Source: Limiplasma sp958448555
Lineage (GTDB): Bacteria; Bacillota; Clostridia; Christensenellales; Aristaeellaceae
NCBI GenBank assembly: GCA_958448555.1
Contig: CAUDEL010000089.1
Coordinates: 1 to 5,565 of the forward strand
Reading direction: 5' to 3'
DNA length: 5,565 nt
Shown here piece after piece: positions 1 through 5,554 of the stretch (position 1 is its first letter; every line of letters begins with the position of its first letter). The notes under the pieces are model-generated. The model ran no database searches. It worked only from the letters and a program-made list of their open reading frames with translations, and was not told where the DNA came from. The translations under genes and the position numbers were made by a program.

Positions 1-404
1 AGATCACCATCACCGCCTCCACCAACATGACCGAGGAGGAGATCAACCAGCGCGTGAAGGAAGCCGAGCAGTACGCCGAGCAGGACAAGAAGCGCAAGGA
101 GGAGGTCGAGGTCCAGAACCGCGCCGACACCCTCATCTACGAGATGGAGAAGCAGCTTCGCGAGAACGGCGACAAGCTCGACAGCGCCGACAAGGAGACC
201 GTCCAGCACGAGATCGACGAGTTCAAGAAGGTCCGCGAGGGCGGCGACACCGAGGCCATCAAGAGCGCCATGGAGAGCATGACCCAGAAGGTCTATCAGA
301 TCTTCGGCAAGCTCTACCAGCAGGAGGGCGGCCAGCCCGGCGCCGGCGAGGGCCCGCAGGTCAACGACGACGGCACCATCGACGCCGACGCGGAAGTGAA
401 GTGA
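1..404 (+). CDS. dnaK: Molecular chaperone DnaK (Hsp70), C-terminal part, 5' end outside window
   Basis: This is the 3' end of the ATP-dependent cytosolic chaperone Hsp70, which works with DnaJ and GrpE to fold and rescue proteins. The reading frame is open from base 3 (bases 1-2 finish an earlier codon) and begins ITITASTNMTEEEI, the hallmark junction between the end of the substrate-binding beta domain and the helical lid. The lid follows as a charged helical region rich in K, E and Q. The tail is disordered and G/P/Q-rich and ends in an acidic DADAEVK; DnaK usually ends in an acidic DADFE-type motif, so the Phe is replaced here. The nucleotide-binding domain and start codon lie upstream of the window. 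Codon use is extreme: by hand count only about 4 of the last 125 codons end in A or T, as expected for a very highly expressed gene in a GC-rich genome. The ATG at 27 is internal, not a start. dnaJ follows after 121 nt. Confidence 0.96.
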   Translation, partial: ITITASTNMTEEEINQRVKEAEQYAEQDKKRKEEVEVQNRADTLIYEMEKQLRENGDKLDSADKETVQHEIDEFKKVREGGDTEAIKSAMESMTQKVYQIFGKLYQQEGGQPGAGEGPQVNDDGTIDADAEVK

Positions 405-429
405 TCCGGGACCTCCCGGTTCCCAGGCA

Positions 430-476
430 GCCCCGGCGCGGCGGAGGGAGCGTCCCTCCCGCCCGCGCGCCGGGGC
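430..476 (+). terminator. Large GC-rich hairpin between dnaK and dnaJ (attenuator or mRNA-stability element)
   Basis: The arm GCCCCGGCGCG (430-440) pairs perfectly with CGCGCCGGGGC (466-476), 11 bp. Inside it GGAGGGA (443-449) pairs with TCCCTCC (453-459) around a 3-nt loop, with small bulges between the two stems. It begins 26 nt after the dnaK stop. No T-run follows directly (the next bases are GTTCGGTGTG, with TTTT only at 499-502), so it is not a classic intrinsic terminator. I infer a partial attenuator or a 3' stabiliser or processing site that keeps DnaK above DnaJ. No convincing promoter lies between it and dnaJ, so dnaJ probably depends on read-through. Confidence 0.6.
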
Positions 477-525
477 GTTCGGTGTGTCTATACAACACTT
501 TTGAAACAGATAAGTAGGTGAGCTT

Positions 526-1644
526 TTGGCAAAGCGCGATTATTACGAGGTGCTGGGCGTGAGCAAGGACGCCTCCGAAGCCGAGATCAAAAGCGCATAC
601 CGCAAAAAGGCCAAGGAATGTCATCCCGACCTGCACCCCAACGACAAAAACGCAGAGGAGCGCTTCAAGGAGCTCAACGAGGCCAACGAGGTCTTAAGCG
701 ATCCAGAGAAGCGCAAGCGCTACGACCAGTTCGGCTTTGACGGACCGCAGATGGGCGGCGGCGCGGGCGGCTTTGATTTCAGCGGCTTTGGCGGCATGGG
801 CGGCTTTGAGACGATCTTTGACACCTTTTTTGGCGGTATGGGCGGCTCCAGCCGCCGCGCCGGCCCCGTGCAGGGCAACGACCTCCAGCACCGCATCACC
901 ATCACCTTCGAGGAAGCGGCCTTCGGCTGCGAAAAGACGGTCGATTTCTTCCGCAACGAAAACTGCGACGCCTGCGGCGGCACGGGCGCCAAGCCCGGCA
1001 CCCAGCCCCAGACCTGCCCCACCTGCAAGGGCTCGGGCCAGGTGCGAACGGGCGGCGGCTTCATGGTCACGGTCCGCACCTGCCCCACCTGCCACGGCGA
1101 GGGCAAGATCATCAAGGACCGCTGCCAGAGCTGTAGCGGCACCGGCCGCGTGCGGCGCAAGCGCAGCCTCAAGCTGCGCATCCCGGCGGGCATTGAGGAC
1201 GGCGTGAGCCTGGTCAAGCGCGGCGAGGGCGAGCCCGGCATGCGAGGCGGTCCCGCGGGCGACCTGTACATCACCGTGACGGTCAAGCCCCACCGGCTCT
1301 TTAAGCGCGACGGCAACAACATCCTTCTGGAGATGCCCATCAGCATCACCCAGGCGGCCCTGGGCGCGGAGATCGACGTGCCCACGCTGGAAAAGCCCGT
1401 CAGGCAGCGCATCCCGGAAGGCACGCAGACCGGCGCGCAGTTCCGCATCAAGGGGCAGGGCATGCCCTCCCTCAAGACGGGGCTCAAGGGCGATCTCATC
1501 CTCACCGTGCACGTGGAGGTGCCCCGCAGGCTCAACGAGAAGCAAAAGGACCTCCTGCGCCAGCTCGAGCAGAGCCTGGGCGGCAGGGAATACGAAGGCC
1601 GCAAGACCTTCGCGGAAAAGCTCAAGGAGATTTTCAACAACTGA
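526..1644 (+). CDS. dnaJ: Chaperone protein DnaJ (Hsp40), TTG start
   Basis: This is the cytosolic J-protein that delivers unfolded clients to DnaK and stimulates its ATPase. The 372-aa product is full length for the family (about 375). Order of parts: J-domain at residues 1-70 with the essential HPD at 33-35; a Gly/Phe region at about 67-115 containing a DIF-like FETIFDTFF segment; the zinc-binding domain with all four CxxCxGxG repeats at 147-154 (CDACGGTG), 164-171 (CPTCKGSG), 186-193 (CPTCHGEG) and 200-207 (CQSCSGTG); then the C-terminal client-binding and dimerisation domains. All eight zinc cysteines are present, so this is a type I DnaJ. The start is TTG at 526: it gives the canonical MAKRDYYEVLGV N-terminus and is preceded by AGGTGA (516-521), 4 nt away. 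The gene lies between two GC hairpins. Heat regulation through HrcA/CIRCE would act upstream of the window; no CIRCE-like repeat is seen here. Confidence 0.98.
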   Translation: MAKRDYYEVLGVSKDASEAEIKSAYRKKAKECHPDLHPNDKNAEERFKELNEANEVLSDPEKRKRYDQFGFDGPQMGGGAGGFDFSGFGGMGGFETIFDTFFGGMGGSSRRAGPVQGNDLQHRITITFEEAAFGCEKTVDFFRNENCDACGGTGAKPGTQPQTCPTCKGSGQVRTGGGFMVTVRTCPTCHGEGKIIKDRCQSCSGTGRVRRKRSLKLRIPAGIEDGVSLVKRGEGEPGMRGGPAGDLYITVTVKPHRLFKRDGNNILLEMPISITQAALGAEIDVPTLEKPVRQRIPEGTQTGAQFRIKGQGMPSLKTGLKGDLILTVHVEVPRRLNEKQKDLLRQLEQSLGGREYEGRKTFAEKLKEIFNN

Positions 1645-1649
1645 AACCC

Positions 1650-1685
1650 GGTGCCCGGGGCGCCAGAAGCGCTCCGGGCGCCTTT
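1650..1685 (+). terminator. Hairpin with short T-run between dnaJ and prmA
   Basis: GGTGCCCGGGG (1650-1660) pairs with CTCCGGGCGCC (1672-1682), 11 bp including two G-U pairs. The stem is extended by CGC (1661-1663) with GCG (1669-1671) around a CAGAA loop, so about 14 bp in all. TTT (1683-1685) follows and then GAG, so the T-tract is short. It starts 5 nt after the dnaJ stop and sits 30 nt before the prmA start. I read it as a weak or partial terminator that lowers transcription from the chaperone genes into the modification genes. No promoter is evident between it and prmA. Confidence 0.6.
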
Positions 1686-1701
1686 GAGTACGGCGGAAAG
1701 C

Positions 1702-1706
1702 GGAGG
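1702..1706 (+). promoter_or_regulatory. Shine-Dalgarno site that fixes the prmA start
   Basis: GGAGG lies 8 nt before the ATG at 1715. An upstream in-frame GTG at 1706 overlaps this site itself and so cannot be the start it serves. The ATG at 1715 is therefore preferred. Confidence 0.85.
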
Positions 1707-1714
1707 TGCTTTGC

Positions 1715-2659
1715 ATGGACTGGCTGGAAGCGGTGGTGCATACCACCACCTTTGGGAGTGATCTTGTCAGCGACGGGCTGATGGCGCTGGGCGCGGCCGG
1801 AACGGAGATCGTGGACCGCGCGGACGTGCCCGATCCCCGGCAGCCGGGCGTATACTGGGAATTGTACGATCCCGCGATGGTTGACGCCATGCCCGACGAC
1901 GTGCTGGTCAAGGCGTGGTTTGAGCGCGGCGAAAAGGAGCGGGAGACGCTGGAGGCCGTCCGGGCGCACCTTGAGCAGCTCCGGGCGCAGGGCGGCGAGG
2001 TGGGGACGCTTGCGCTGGAGCTGACCGGCGTCAAGGACGAGGACTGGTCCGAAAACTGGAAAAAGTATTACAAGCCCTTCCGCATCGGCACGCACCTGGT
2101 GGTCAGGCCCACCTGGGAGGCCTACGAGGCCGCGCCGGGCGATCTGGTGATCGAGCTGGACCCCGGCATGGCGTTTGGCACCGGCACGCACGAGACGACC
2201 AGCATGTGTATGCAGCTTCTGGAGAAGCACCTGCAAGAGGGCATGCGCGTCATGGACGTGGGCACGGGCAGCGGCATCCTGGCCATCGCGGCGGCGCGGC
2301 TGGGCGCCAGAGAGGTGCTGGCCATCGACATCGACCCCGCGGCGGTCAAGGTGGCGCGGGAGAACATCGCGCTCAATCATGTGCAGGACCGCGTGCGCGC
2401 CGTGGAGGGCGACCTGTGCAAGAGCGAGGCCATGCCCTGCGATCTGGCGGTGGCCAACATCGTGGCCGATGCCATCCGCATGCTGGCGGCACCGCTCACG
2501 CGCCACCTGAAAAAGGGCGGGCTGCTGATTTGCTCGGGCATCATCCGCGAGCGGGAGCAGGACGTGCTGGAGGCGGCGCTGGCGGCGGGCTACGCGGTGG
2601 CCGACCGGCTGGAAAAAGGCGAATGGGTGGCGCTGGCGCTTAGAAACGAGGCGGCGTGA
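1715..2659 (+). CDS. prmA: Ribosomal protein L11 methyltransferase PrmA
   Basis: PrmA is a cytosolic SAM-dependent enzyme that trimethylates ribosomal protein L11. The 314-aa product has the usual family length. The N-terminal ~100 residues form the L11-recognition region. Then come the PrmA-typical W111-x-x-NWKKYYKPFRIG segment and the signature DPGMAFGTGTHETT at 149-162. The Rossmann methyltransferase domain shows SAM motif I DVGTGSGILA (181-190), the acidic ribose-binding loop AIDIDP (203-208), the VANI motif with Asn248, and the later SGI (274-276). The ATG at 1715 is chosen because GGAGG sits 8 nt upstream. The stop codon TGA shares its last base with the rsmE ATG, which suggests translational coupling. 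Position directly after dnaJ is the standard Firmicutes arrangement. Nothing is truncated or missing. Confidence 0.97.
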   Translation: MDWLEAVVHTTTFGSDLVSDGLMALGAAGTEIVDRADVPDPRQPGVYWELYDPAMVDAMPDDVLVKAWFERGEKERETLEAVRAHLEQLRAQGGEVGTLALELTGVKDEDWSENWKKYYKPFRIGTHLVVRPTWEAYEAAPGDLVIELDPGMAFGTGTHETTSMCMQLLEKHLQEGMRVMDVGTGSGILAIAAARLGAREVLAIDIDPAAVKVARENIALNHVQDRVRAVEGDLCKSEAMPCDLAVANIVADAIRMLAAPLTRHLKKGGLLICSGIIREREQDVLEAALAAGYAVADRLEKGEWVALALRNEAA

Positions 2660-3399
2660 TGCATCGCTTTTATGTGGAGCGACCCGCGGCGGCGGGGGAG
2701 ACGGCCGTGCTTTCCCCGGAGGAAAGCGCGCATGCCGCGCGCGTTTTGCGCCTGCGCCCCGGCGAGGAAATCGTGCTGCTGGACGGGCAGGCGCTGTGGC
2801 GCGCAAGGCTTGAAAATGTGAACGAGCGCGCCTGCGAGGCGCGGGTGCTTTCGGCGCTGCCTTCGACGGAGCCGTGCGCGAGGGTCACGCTGATTCAGGG
2901 CCTGCCCAAGTCGGACAAGCTGGACTGGATCGTCCAGAAGGCCACGGAGCTGGGCGCGTGGGACGTGTGGCCCGTGGAGATGGCGCGCAGCGTGGCGCGC
3001 GGAGGCAAGGAAAGCCGCCGCGAACGTCTCTCGCGCATCGCCCTTGAGGCGGCCAAGCAGAGCGGCCGCGCGCATGTTACGCACATCGGGACCGTGCGGA
3101 ATTTCCGCCAGGCGCTGGAGGCGCTCAAAGGGGATCCGCCGGATCTGCTGCTCACCGCCTGGGAGGAGGAGCGCGCGCTGCCCATGAGCCGGGCGGTGGC
3201 CGATTTCGCGGCCCGTCAGGGCCGACCGGGCCGGGTGGCGGTGGTCATCGGGCCGGAGGGCGGCATTGCCCCGGAGGAATGGGAAGCCCTGCGAGCTCTG
3301 GGCGCGGTGAGCGTGACGCTGGGACCGCGTATCCTGCGCACGGAAACGGCGGGCCTGTGCGCGCTGAGCGTGCTGTGGGCCGCCTTGGGCGAGATGTGA
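2659..3399 (+). CDS. rsmE: 16S rRNA (uracil-1498-N3)-methyltransferase RsmE
   Basis: RsmE is a SPOUT-fold, SAM-dependent enzyme that makes m3U1498 in helix 44 of 16S rRNA, near the decoding site (YqeU in B. subtilis). The 246-aa product is of normal length. It begins MHRFYVE, like family members. The N-terminal PUA-like RNA-binding domain includes HAARVLR (25-31). The SPOUT domain carries LIQGLPKSDKLDWIVQKATELG (starting at residue 78), AAKQSGR (131-137), and the knot motifs IGPEGG (197-202) and LGPRILRTETA (221-231). In AAKQSGR a Lys replaces the Glu I usually expect (AAEQSGR). ATG 2659 is preferred over GTG 2656, because it gives the standard N-terminus and GAGG (2648-2651) lies 7 nt upstream. 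It overlaps the prmA stop by one base and is followed closely by mtaB, so the three genes are almost certainly co-transcribed. Confidence 0.96.
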   Translation: MHRFYVERPAAAGETAVLSPEESAHAARVLRLRPGEEIVLLDGQALWRARLENVNERACEARVLSALPSTEPCARVTLIQGLPKSDKLDWIVQKATELGAWDVWPVEMARSVARGGKESRRERLSRIALEAAKQSGRAHVTHIGTVRNFRQALEALKGDPPDLLLTAWEEERALPMSRAVADFAARQGRPGRVAVVIGPEGGIAPEEWEALRALGAVSVTLGPRILRTETAGLCALSVLWAALGEM

Positions 3400-3401
3400 T
3401 G

Positions 3402-3407
3402 AAGGAG
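3402..3407 (+). promoter_or_regulatory. Shine-Dalgarno site for mtaB
   Basis: AAGGAG lies 6 nt before the ATG at 3414. It argues against the alternative in-frame ATG at 3399, which overlaps the rsmE stop (TGATG) but would place this site inside the coding sequence. Confidence 0.8.
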
Positions 3408-3413
3408 TCAGGC

Positions 3414-4715
3414 ATGCAAAAGACTGTTTGCTTTACCACCTTGGGCTGCAAGGTCAACCAGTACGATACGCAGGCCATGCTGGAGGCCTTCGAGCGCCAC
3501 GGCTATGCCGTGGCACCCGCGGGTGCGCCGGCGGACGTCTATGTGGTCAACACCTGCACCGTGACGGGCACGGGCGATAAAAAGAGCCTGCAGGCCATCC
3601 GCCGCTGCCGGCGGCGCAACCCCGGCGCGGAGCTGGTGGTGGCCGGCTGCCTGGCGCAGCGCATGGGCGAAGCCCTGCGGGAAACGGGCGCGCGGCTGAT
3701 TCTGGGCACGCAGTACCGTGCGCAGGTGGTGGAACTGCTGGAGGAGGCCGTGCGAAAGGGCGTGCAGATGGTGGCGGTGGAGGGCGTGAGCGACGCGCCC
3801 TACGAGCCGCTGAGCATCCACAGCCACGAGGGCCATACCCGCGCGGTGATGAAGATTCAGGAGGGCTGTGACAACCGTTGCACCTACTGCATCATTCCCA
3901 GCGTGCGCGGCGGCGTGCGGTCCCGGCCGCTGGAGGCGATCCGCAGGGAGGCGGAGGCGCTTTCGCAGGCGGGCTTTCAGGAGCTGGTCCTGACCGGCAT
4001 CCACCTCACCAGCTACGGGCGCGACCTGCCGGGACGCCCCTCGCTGGCGCAGGCGGTTGAAGCCGCGTGCCAGGCGCCGGGCGTGCGCCGGGTGCGCCTG
4101 GGCTCGCTGGAACCGCGCGTGGCCACGCAGGCCTTTGTGGAGGTGCTTGGCCGCGTGCCCCAGCTCTGCCCGCAGTTTCATCTGGCGCTGCAAAGCGGCA
4201 GCGACGCGGTGCTCGCGCGCATGAAGCGCGGCTACAACACCCGTCAGTTTCTGGAGGCCGTGGAACGCATCCGCGCGGGCTGGCCGCAGGCCGCCTTCAC
4301 CACGGACGTGATCGTCGGCTTTCCGGGTGAGACGGAGGCCGAATTTCAGGAAACGCTGGATTTCTGCGAGCGGGTGGGCTTCAGCCGCCTGCACGTCTTT
4401 CCCTTCAGCCCGCGCGAGGGCACCCCTGCCGCCGCCATGGACGGGCAGGTGGAGGAGGCGGTCAAGGCTCAGCGTGTTCACCGGCTGATCGCGCTGGGCG
4501 ACGCGCTTTCGCGCCGCTACCGCGAGGGCTTTCTCGGACGGGAGGTGCCGGTGCTGCTGGAGGAGGCGCTACCCGACGGCGGCGCGGAGGGGTATACGCC
4601 CGAGTACGTCCACGTGCGCGCGCGGGACGGACGGCCCGGCGCGCTGGCCCGTGTGCGGCTGGATACGCTGACCGAAGAAGGAATGTCCGGCACGGTTGTG
4701 GAATACCTGCCGTAG
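3414..4715 (+). CDS. mtaB: tRNA t6A37 methylthiotransferase MtaB (radical SAM)
   Basis: MtaB (YqeV) is an oxygen-sensitive radical-SAM enzyme with two [4Fe-4S] clusters. It converts t6A37 to ms2t6A37 in ANN-decoding tRNAs, helping codon reading. The 433-aa product fits the family. The N-terminal UPF0004 domain has cluster cysteines C12 (TLGCKVNQYD), C48 (NTCTVT) and C79 (AGCLAQR). The radical-SAM cluster motif CxxxCxxC is C152/C156/C159 (GCDNRCTYCIIP). TGIHLTSYGRDL and the central SAM barrel follow. The last ~60 residues form a TRAM RNA-binding domain ending in VVEYLP. The LGCKVNQYD/TGIHLTSYG pattern and the genomic position after rsmE favour MtaB over its relatives MiaB and RimO. The start at ATG 3414 has AAGGAG 6 nt before it; ATG 3399 would add five residues. 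A much longer open frame extends upstream into rsmE but lacks family support. Confidence 0.95.
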   Translation: MQKTVCFTTLGCKVNQYDTQAMLEAFERHGYAVAPAGAPADVYVVNTCTVTGTGDKKSLQAIRRCRRRNPGAELVVAGCLAQRMGEALRETGARLILGTQYRAQVVELLEEAVRKGVQMVAVEGVSDAPYEPLSIHSHEGHTRAVMKIQEGCDNRCTYCIIPSVRGGVRSRPLEAIRREAEALSQAGFQELVLTGIHLTSYGRDLPGRPSLAQAVEAACQAPGVRRVRLGSLEPRVATQAFVEVLGRVPQLCPQFHLALQSGSDAVLARMKRGYNTRQFLEAVERIRAGWPQAAFTTDVIVGFPGETEAEFQETLDFCERVGFSRLHVFPFSPREGTPAAAMDGQVEEAVKAQRVHRLIALGDALSRRYREGFLGREVPVLLEEALPDGGAEGYTPEYVHVRARDGRPGALARVRLDTLTEEGMSGTVVEYLP

Positions 4716-4741
4716 GGCCATTACAAAAAGGAGAGGATTAC

Positions 4742-5086
4742 ATGACGGATTGCCTGTTTTGCAAGATCATCGCGGGAGAGATCCCGTCCAAAAAGGTCTA
4801 TGAGGATGAGGACACCTACGCCTTTCACGACATCAATCCCCAGGCGCCCACGCACGTGCTGGTGGTGAGCAAAAAGCACACGCCCGACGTGGCGCACAAC
4901 GCCGATCTCACCGACCACGAGCTGGCCGCGTGCCTGCGCACCTGCGCCAGGGTGGCCAGGGAGCTGGGCCTTGAGGAGGGCGGCTACCGCATCGTCAACA
5001 ACTGCGGGGAAAACGCCTGCCAGACCGTGAGGCACATGCACTACCACGTGCTGGGCGGGGAGAAGCTGTCCGAGCGCATGGCGTGA
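4742..5086 (+). CDS. hinT: HIT-family purine nucleoside phosphoramidase (HinT-like)
   Basis: This small cytosolic HIT protein (114 aa) is expected to hydrolyse AMP-N phosphoramidates and adenylated intermediates, as HinT does. It carries the full HinT pattern: FCKIIAGEIPS (6-16), DINPQAPTH (30-38), GYRIVNN (81-87) and the histidine triad HMHYHVLGG, with H98, H100 and H102; H100 is the expected nucleophile by alignment with the family. C4 and C7 (CLFC) are the usual zinc ligands of the zinc-binding subgroup; H46 and H98 are candidate partners (inference). One oddity is Cys93 where HinT normally has Gly before QTV, and there are six cysteines in all. The start ATG 4742 follows a strong AAGGAG (4728-4733) by 8 nt. 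The gene begins 26 nt after mtaB and probably ends the operon, although no clear terminator follows. The exact substrate cannot be told from sequence. Confidence 0.93.
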   Translation: MTDCLFCKIIAGEIPSKKVYEDEDTYAFHDINPQAPTHVLVVSKKHTPDVAHNADLTDHELAACLRTCARVARELGLEEGGYRIVNNCGENACQTVRHMHYHVLGGEKLSERMA

Positions 5087-5122
5087 CGGGCGCGAAGTTT
5101 ACGTTTCGTTCAAAATTCATGG

Positions 5123-5151
5123 TTGACGGCATGGCGGATAAGCGCTATAAT
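5123..5151 (+). promoter_or_regulatory. Sigma-A (housekeeping) promoter for rpsU
   Basis: The -35 box TTGACG (5123-5128) and a perfect -10 box TATAAT (5146-5151) are separated by exactly 17 nt, an almost ideal sigma-70/sigma-A promoter. Transcription would start near 5158, giving a leader of about 65 nt before the rpsU GTG. The surrounding sequence is clearly more A+T-rich than the flanking genes. I recognise no known riboswitch or r-protein leader fold in the 5158-5222 leader. Confidence 0.9.
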
Positions 5152-5210
5152 AGATGCATAGTCGCCATATGCCCTTGACACGTTCGAGGCGCCAGGCGGT
5201 ATGAGCGAGG

Positions 5211-5215
5211 GGAGG
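5211..5215 (+). promoter_or_regulatory. Shine-Dalgarno site for rpsU
   Basis: GGAGG, within a purine-rich run GAGGGGAGGGA (5207-5217), lies 7 nt before the GTG at 5223. It supports the GTG start, since no ATG is available at the S21 N-terminus. Confidence 0.85.
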
Positions 5216-5222
5216 GATAGCA

Positions 5223-5396
5223 GTGTCCGAGGTACGCATCCGCGAGAATGAATCCCTGGAAAGCGCTCTGAAGCGGTTCAAACGTCAATGTGCTCGCACA
5301 GGTGTTTTGGCAGAGGCTCGTAAGCGTGAGCATTATGAAAAGCCCAGCGTGAAACGTAAAAAGAAAGCTGAGGCTGCACGCAAGCGCAAGTACTGA
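5223..5396 (+). CDS. rpsU: 30S ribosomal protein S21, GTG start
   Basis: S21 is a small basic protein of the 30S platform near the anti-Shine-Dalgarno end of 16S rRNA, and takes part in initiation. The frame opens at GTG 5223 (MSEVRIRENESLESAL) and stops at TGA 5394-5396, giving 57 residues, the normal Firmicutes length. The central EARKREHYEKPSVKRKKK (residues 31-48) is the S21 signature, and the tail is AEAARKRKY. About 40 percent of residues are Lys, Arg or His-type basic, as expected. GGAGG lies 7 nt before the start. A near-consensus promoter upstream and a strong terminator downstream make this a probable single-gene transcript, with possible read-through from hinT. Its codons differ from the neighbours: about 53 percent end in G or C by hand count (CGT, GCT, GTT and AAA are frequent), against about 97 percent in the dnaK tail. 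In many Firmicutes yqeY follows; none is seen before the window ends. Confidence 0.97.
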   Translation: MSEVRIRENESLESALKRFKRQCARTGVLAEARKREHYEKPSVKRKKKAEAARKRKY

Positions 5397-5410
5397 TTCA
5401 TACGCAATCC

Positions 5411-5449
5411 AAAAGGGCCGTCGCGCGAAAATGACGCGGCGGCTCTTTT
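5411..5449 (+). terminator. Rho-independent terminator after rpsU
   Basis: AAAAGGGCCGTCGCG (5411-5425) pairs with CGCGGCGGCTCTTTT (5435-5449) as a 15-bp stem with two G-U pairs and a 9-nt loop CGAAAATGA. The T-tract forms the 3' base of the stem, and the matching A-tract makes it potentially bidirectional. It begins 14 nt after the rpsU stop, the textbook place for its terminator. Confidence 0.92.
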
Positions 5450-5471
5450 CGTTGCCCGAAAGGAAAAGGGG

Positions 5472-5499
5472 GGGCGGCATGGCCTCTGCCATGCCGCCC
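5472..5499. repeat. Perfect 12-bp inverted repeat
   Basis: GGGCGGCATGGC (5472-5483) and GCCATGCCGCCC (5488-5499) are exact reverse complements around a CTCT loop. A purine run (5461-5474, ending in seven or more G) precedes it and ACAGACTGTCAAAAAACC follows. On the minus strand the stem would be followed by C-rich sequence and then TTTTCCTTT, so it could be a weak terminator for an unseen convergent gene. It may instead be a dispersed intergenic palindrome. Nearby coding genes do not explain it. Confidence 0.75.
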
Positions 5500-5523
5500 A
5501 CAGACTGTCAAAAAACCTTATGG

Positions 5524-5554
5524 GAGGTTCGGAGGGCTGTAGGTCCGCAACCTC
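5524..5554. repeat. Imperfect inverted repeat near the window edge
   Basis: GAGGTTCGGA (5524-5533) pairs with TCCGCAACCTC (5544-5554) as a 10-bp stem with a single bulged C at 5548 and a 10-nt loop. An additional AACCT at 5514-5518 could compete for AGGTT (5525-5529). The function is unknown; it may be part of the same non-coding unit as the palindrome at 5472-5499, or the leader of a gene beyond the window. No coding sequence is supported in 5450-5565. Confidence 0.5.

Noticed and set aside
477..525. Possible dnaJ promoter using TATACA at 489-494
   Set aside because: The position 17 nt upstream is CGCGCC inside the hairpin, nothing like a -35 box.
694..2034. Long minus-strand open frame (446 codons) opposite dnaJ and prmA
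   Set aside because: It is Ala/Leu/Arg-rich, lacks any recognisable motif, and lies opposite two clear genes. Such shadows are expected in GC-rich DNA with strong third-position bias.
1634..2806. Minus-strand open frame of 390 codons opposite prmA
   Set aside because: Biased composition rich in Arg, His and Ala without a domain. The plus strand holds a full PrmA with all motifs.
3279..3413. N-terminal extension of mtaB back into rsmE
   Set aside because: The extra residues have no similarity to MtaB, overlap well-conserved rsmE motifs in another frame, and a good Shine-Dalgarno site serves ATG 3414.
3408..4481. Minus-strand open frame of 357 codons opposite mtaB
   Set aside because: Low-complexity shadow of mtaB with no motif and no independent ribosome binding site of note.
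5087..5122. Terminator after hinT
   Set aside because: Only a 4-5 bp stem (CGAA with TTCG around 5093-5108) is seen, without a T-tract. Too weak to call.
5175..5205. Second possible promoter with a perfect TTGACA at 5175
   Set aside because: No acceptable -10 box lies 16-18 nt downstream; the nearest is TATGAG at a 19-nt spacing, and it would leave almost no leader before the ribosome binding site.
5145..5501. Minus-strand open frame of 118 codons across rpsU
   Set aside because: It covers the rpsU promoter, gene and terminator, which explain the sequence. Its apparent hydrophobic segment is antisense to the basic S21 codons.
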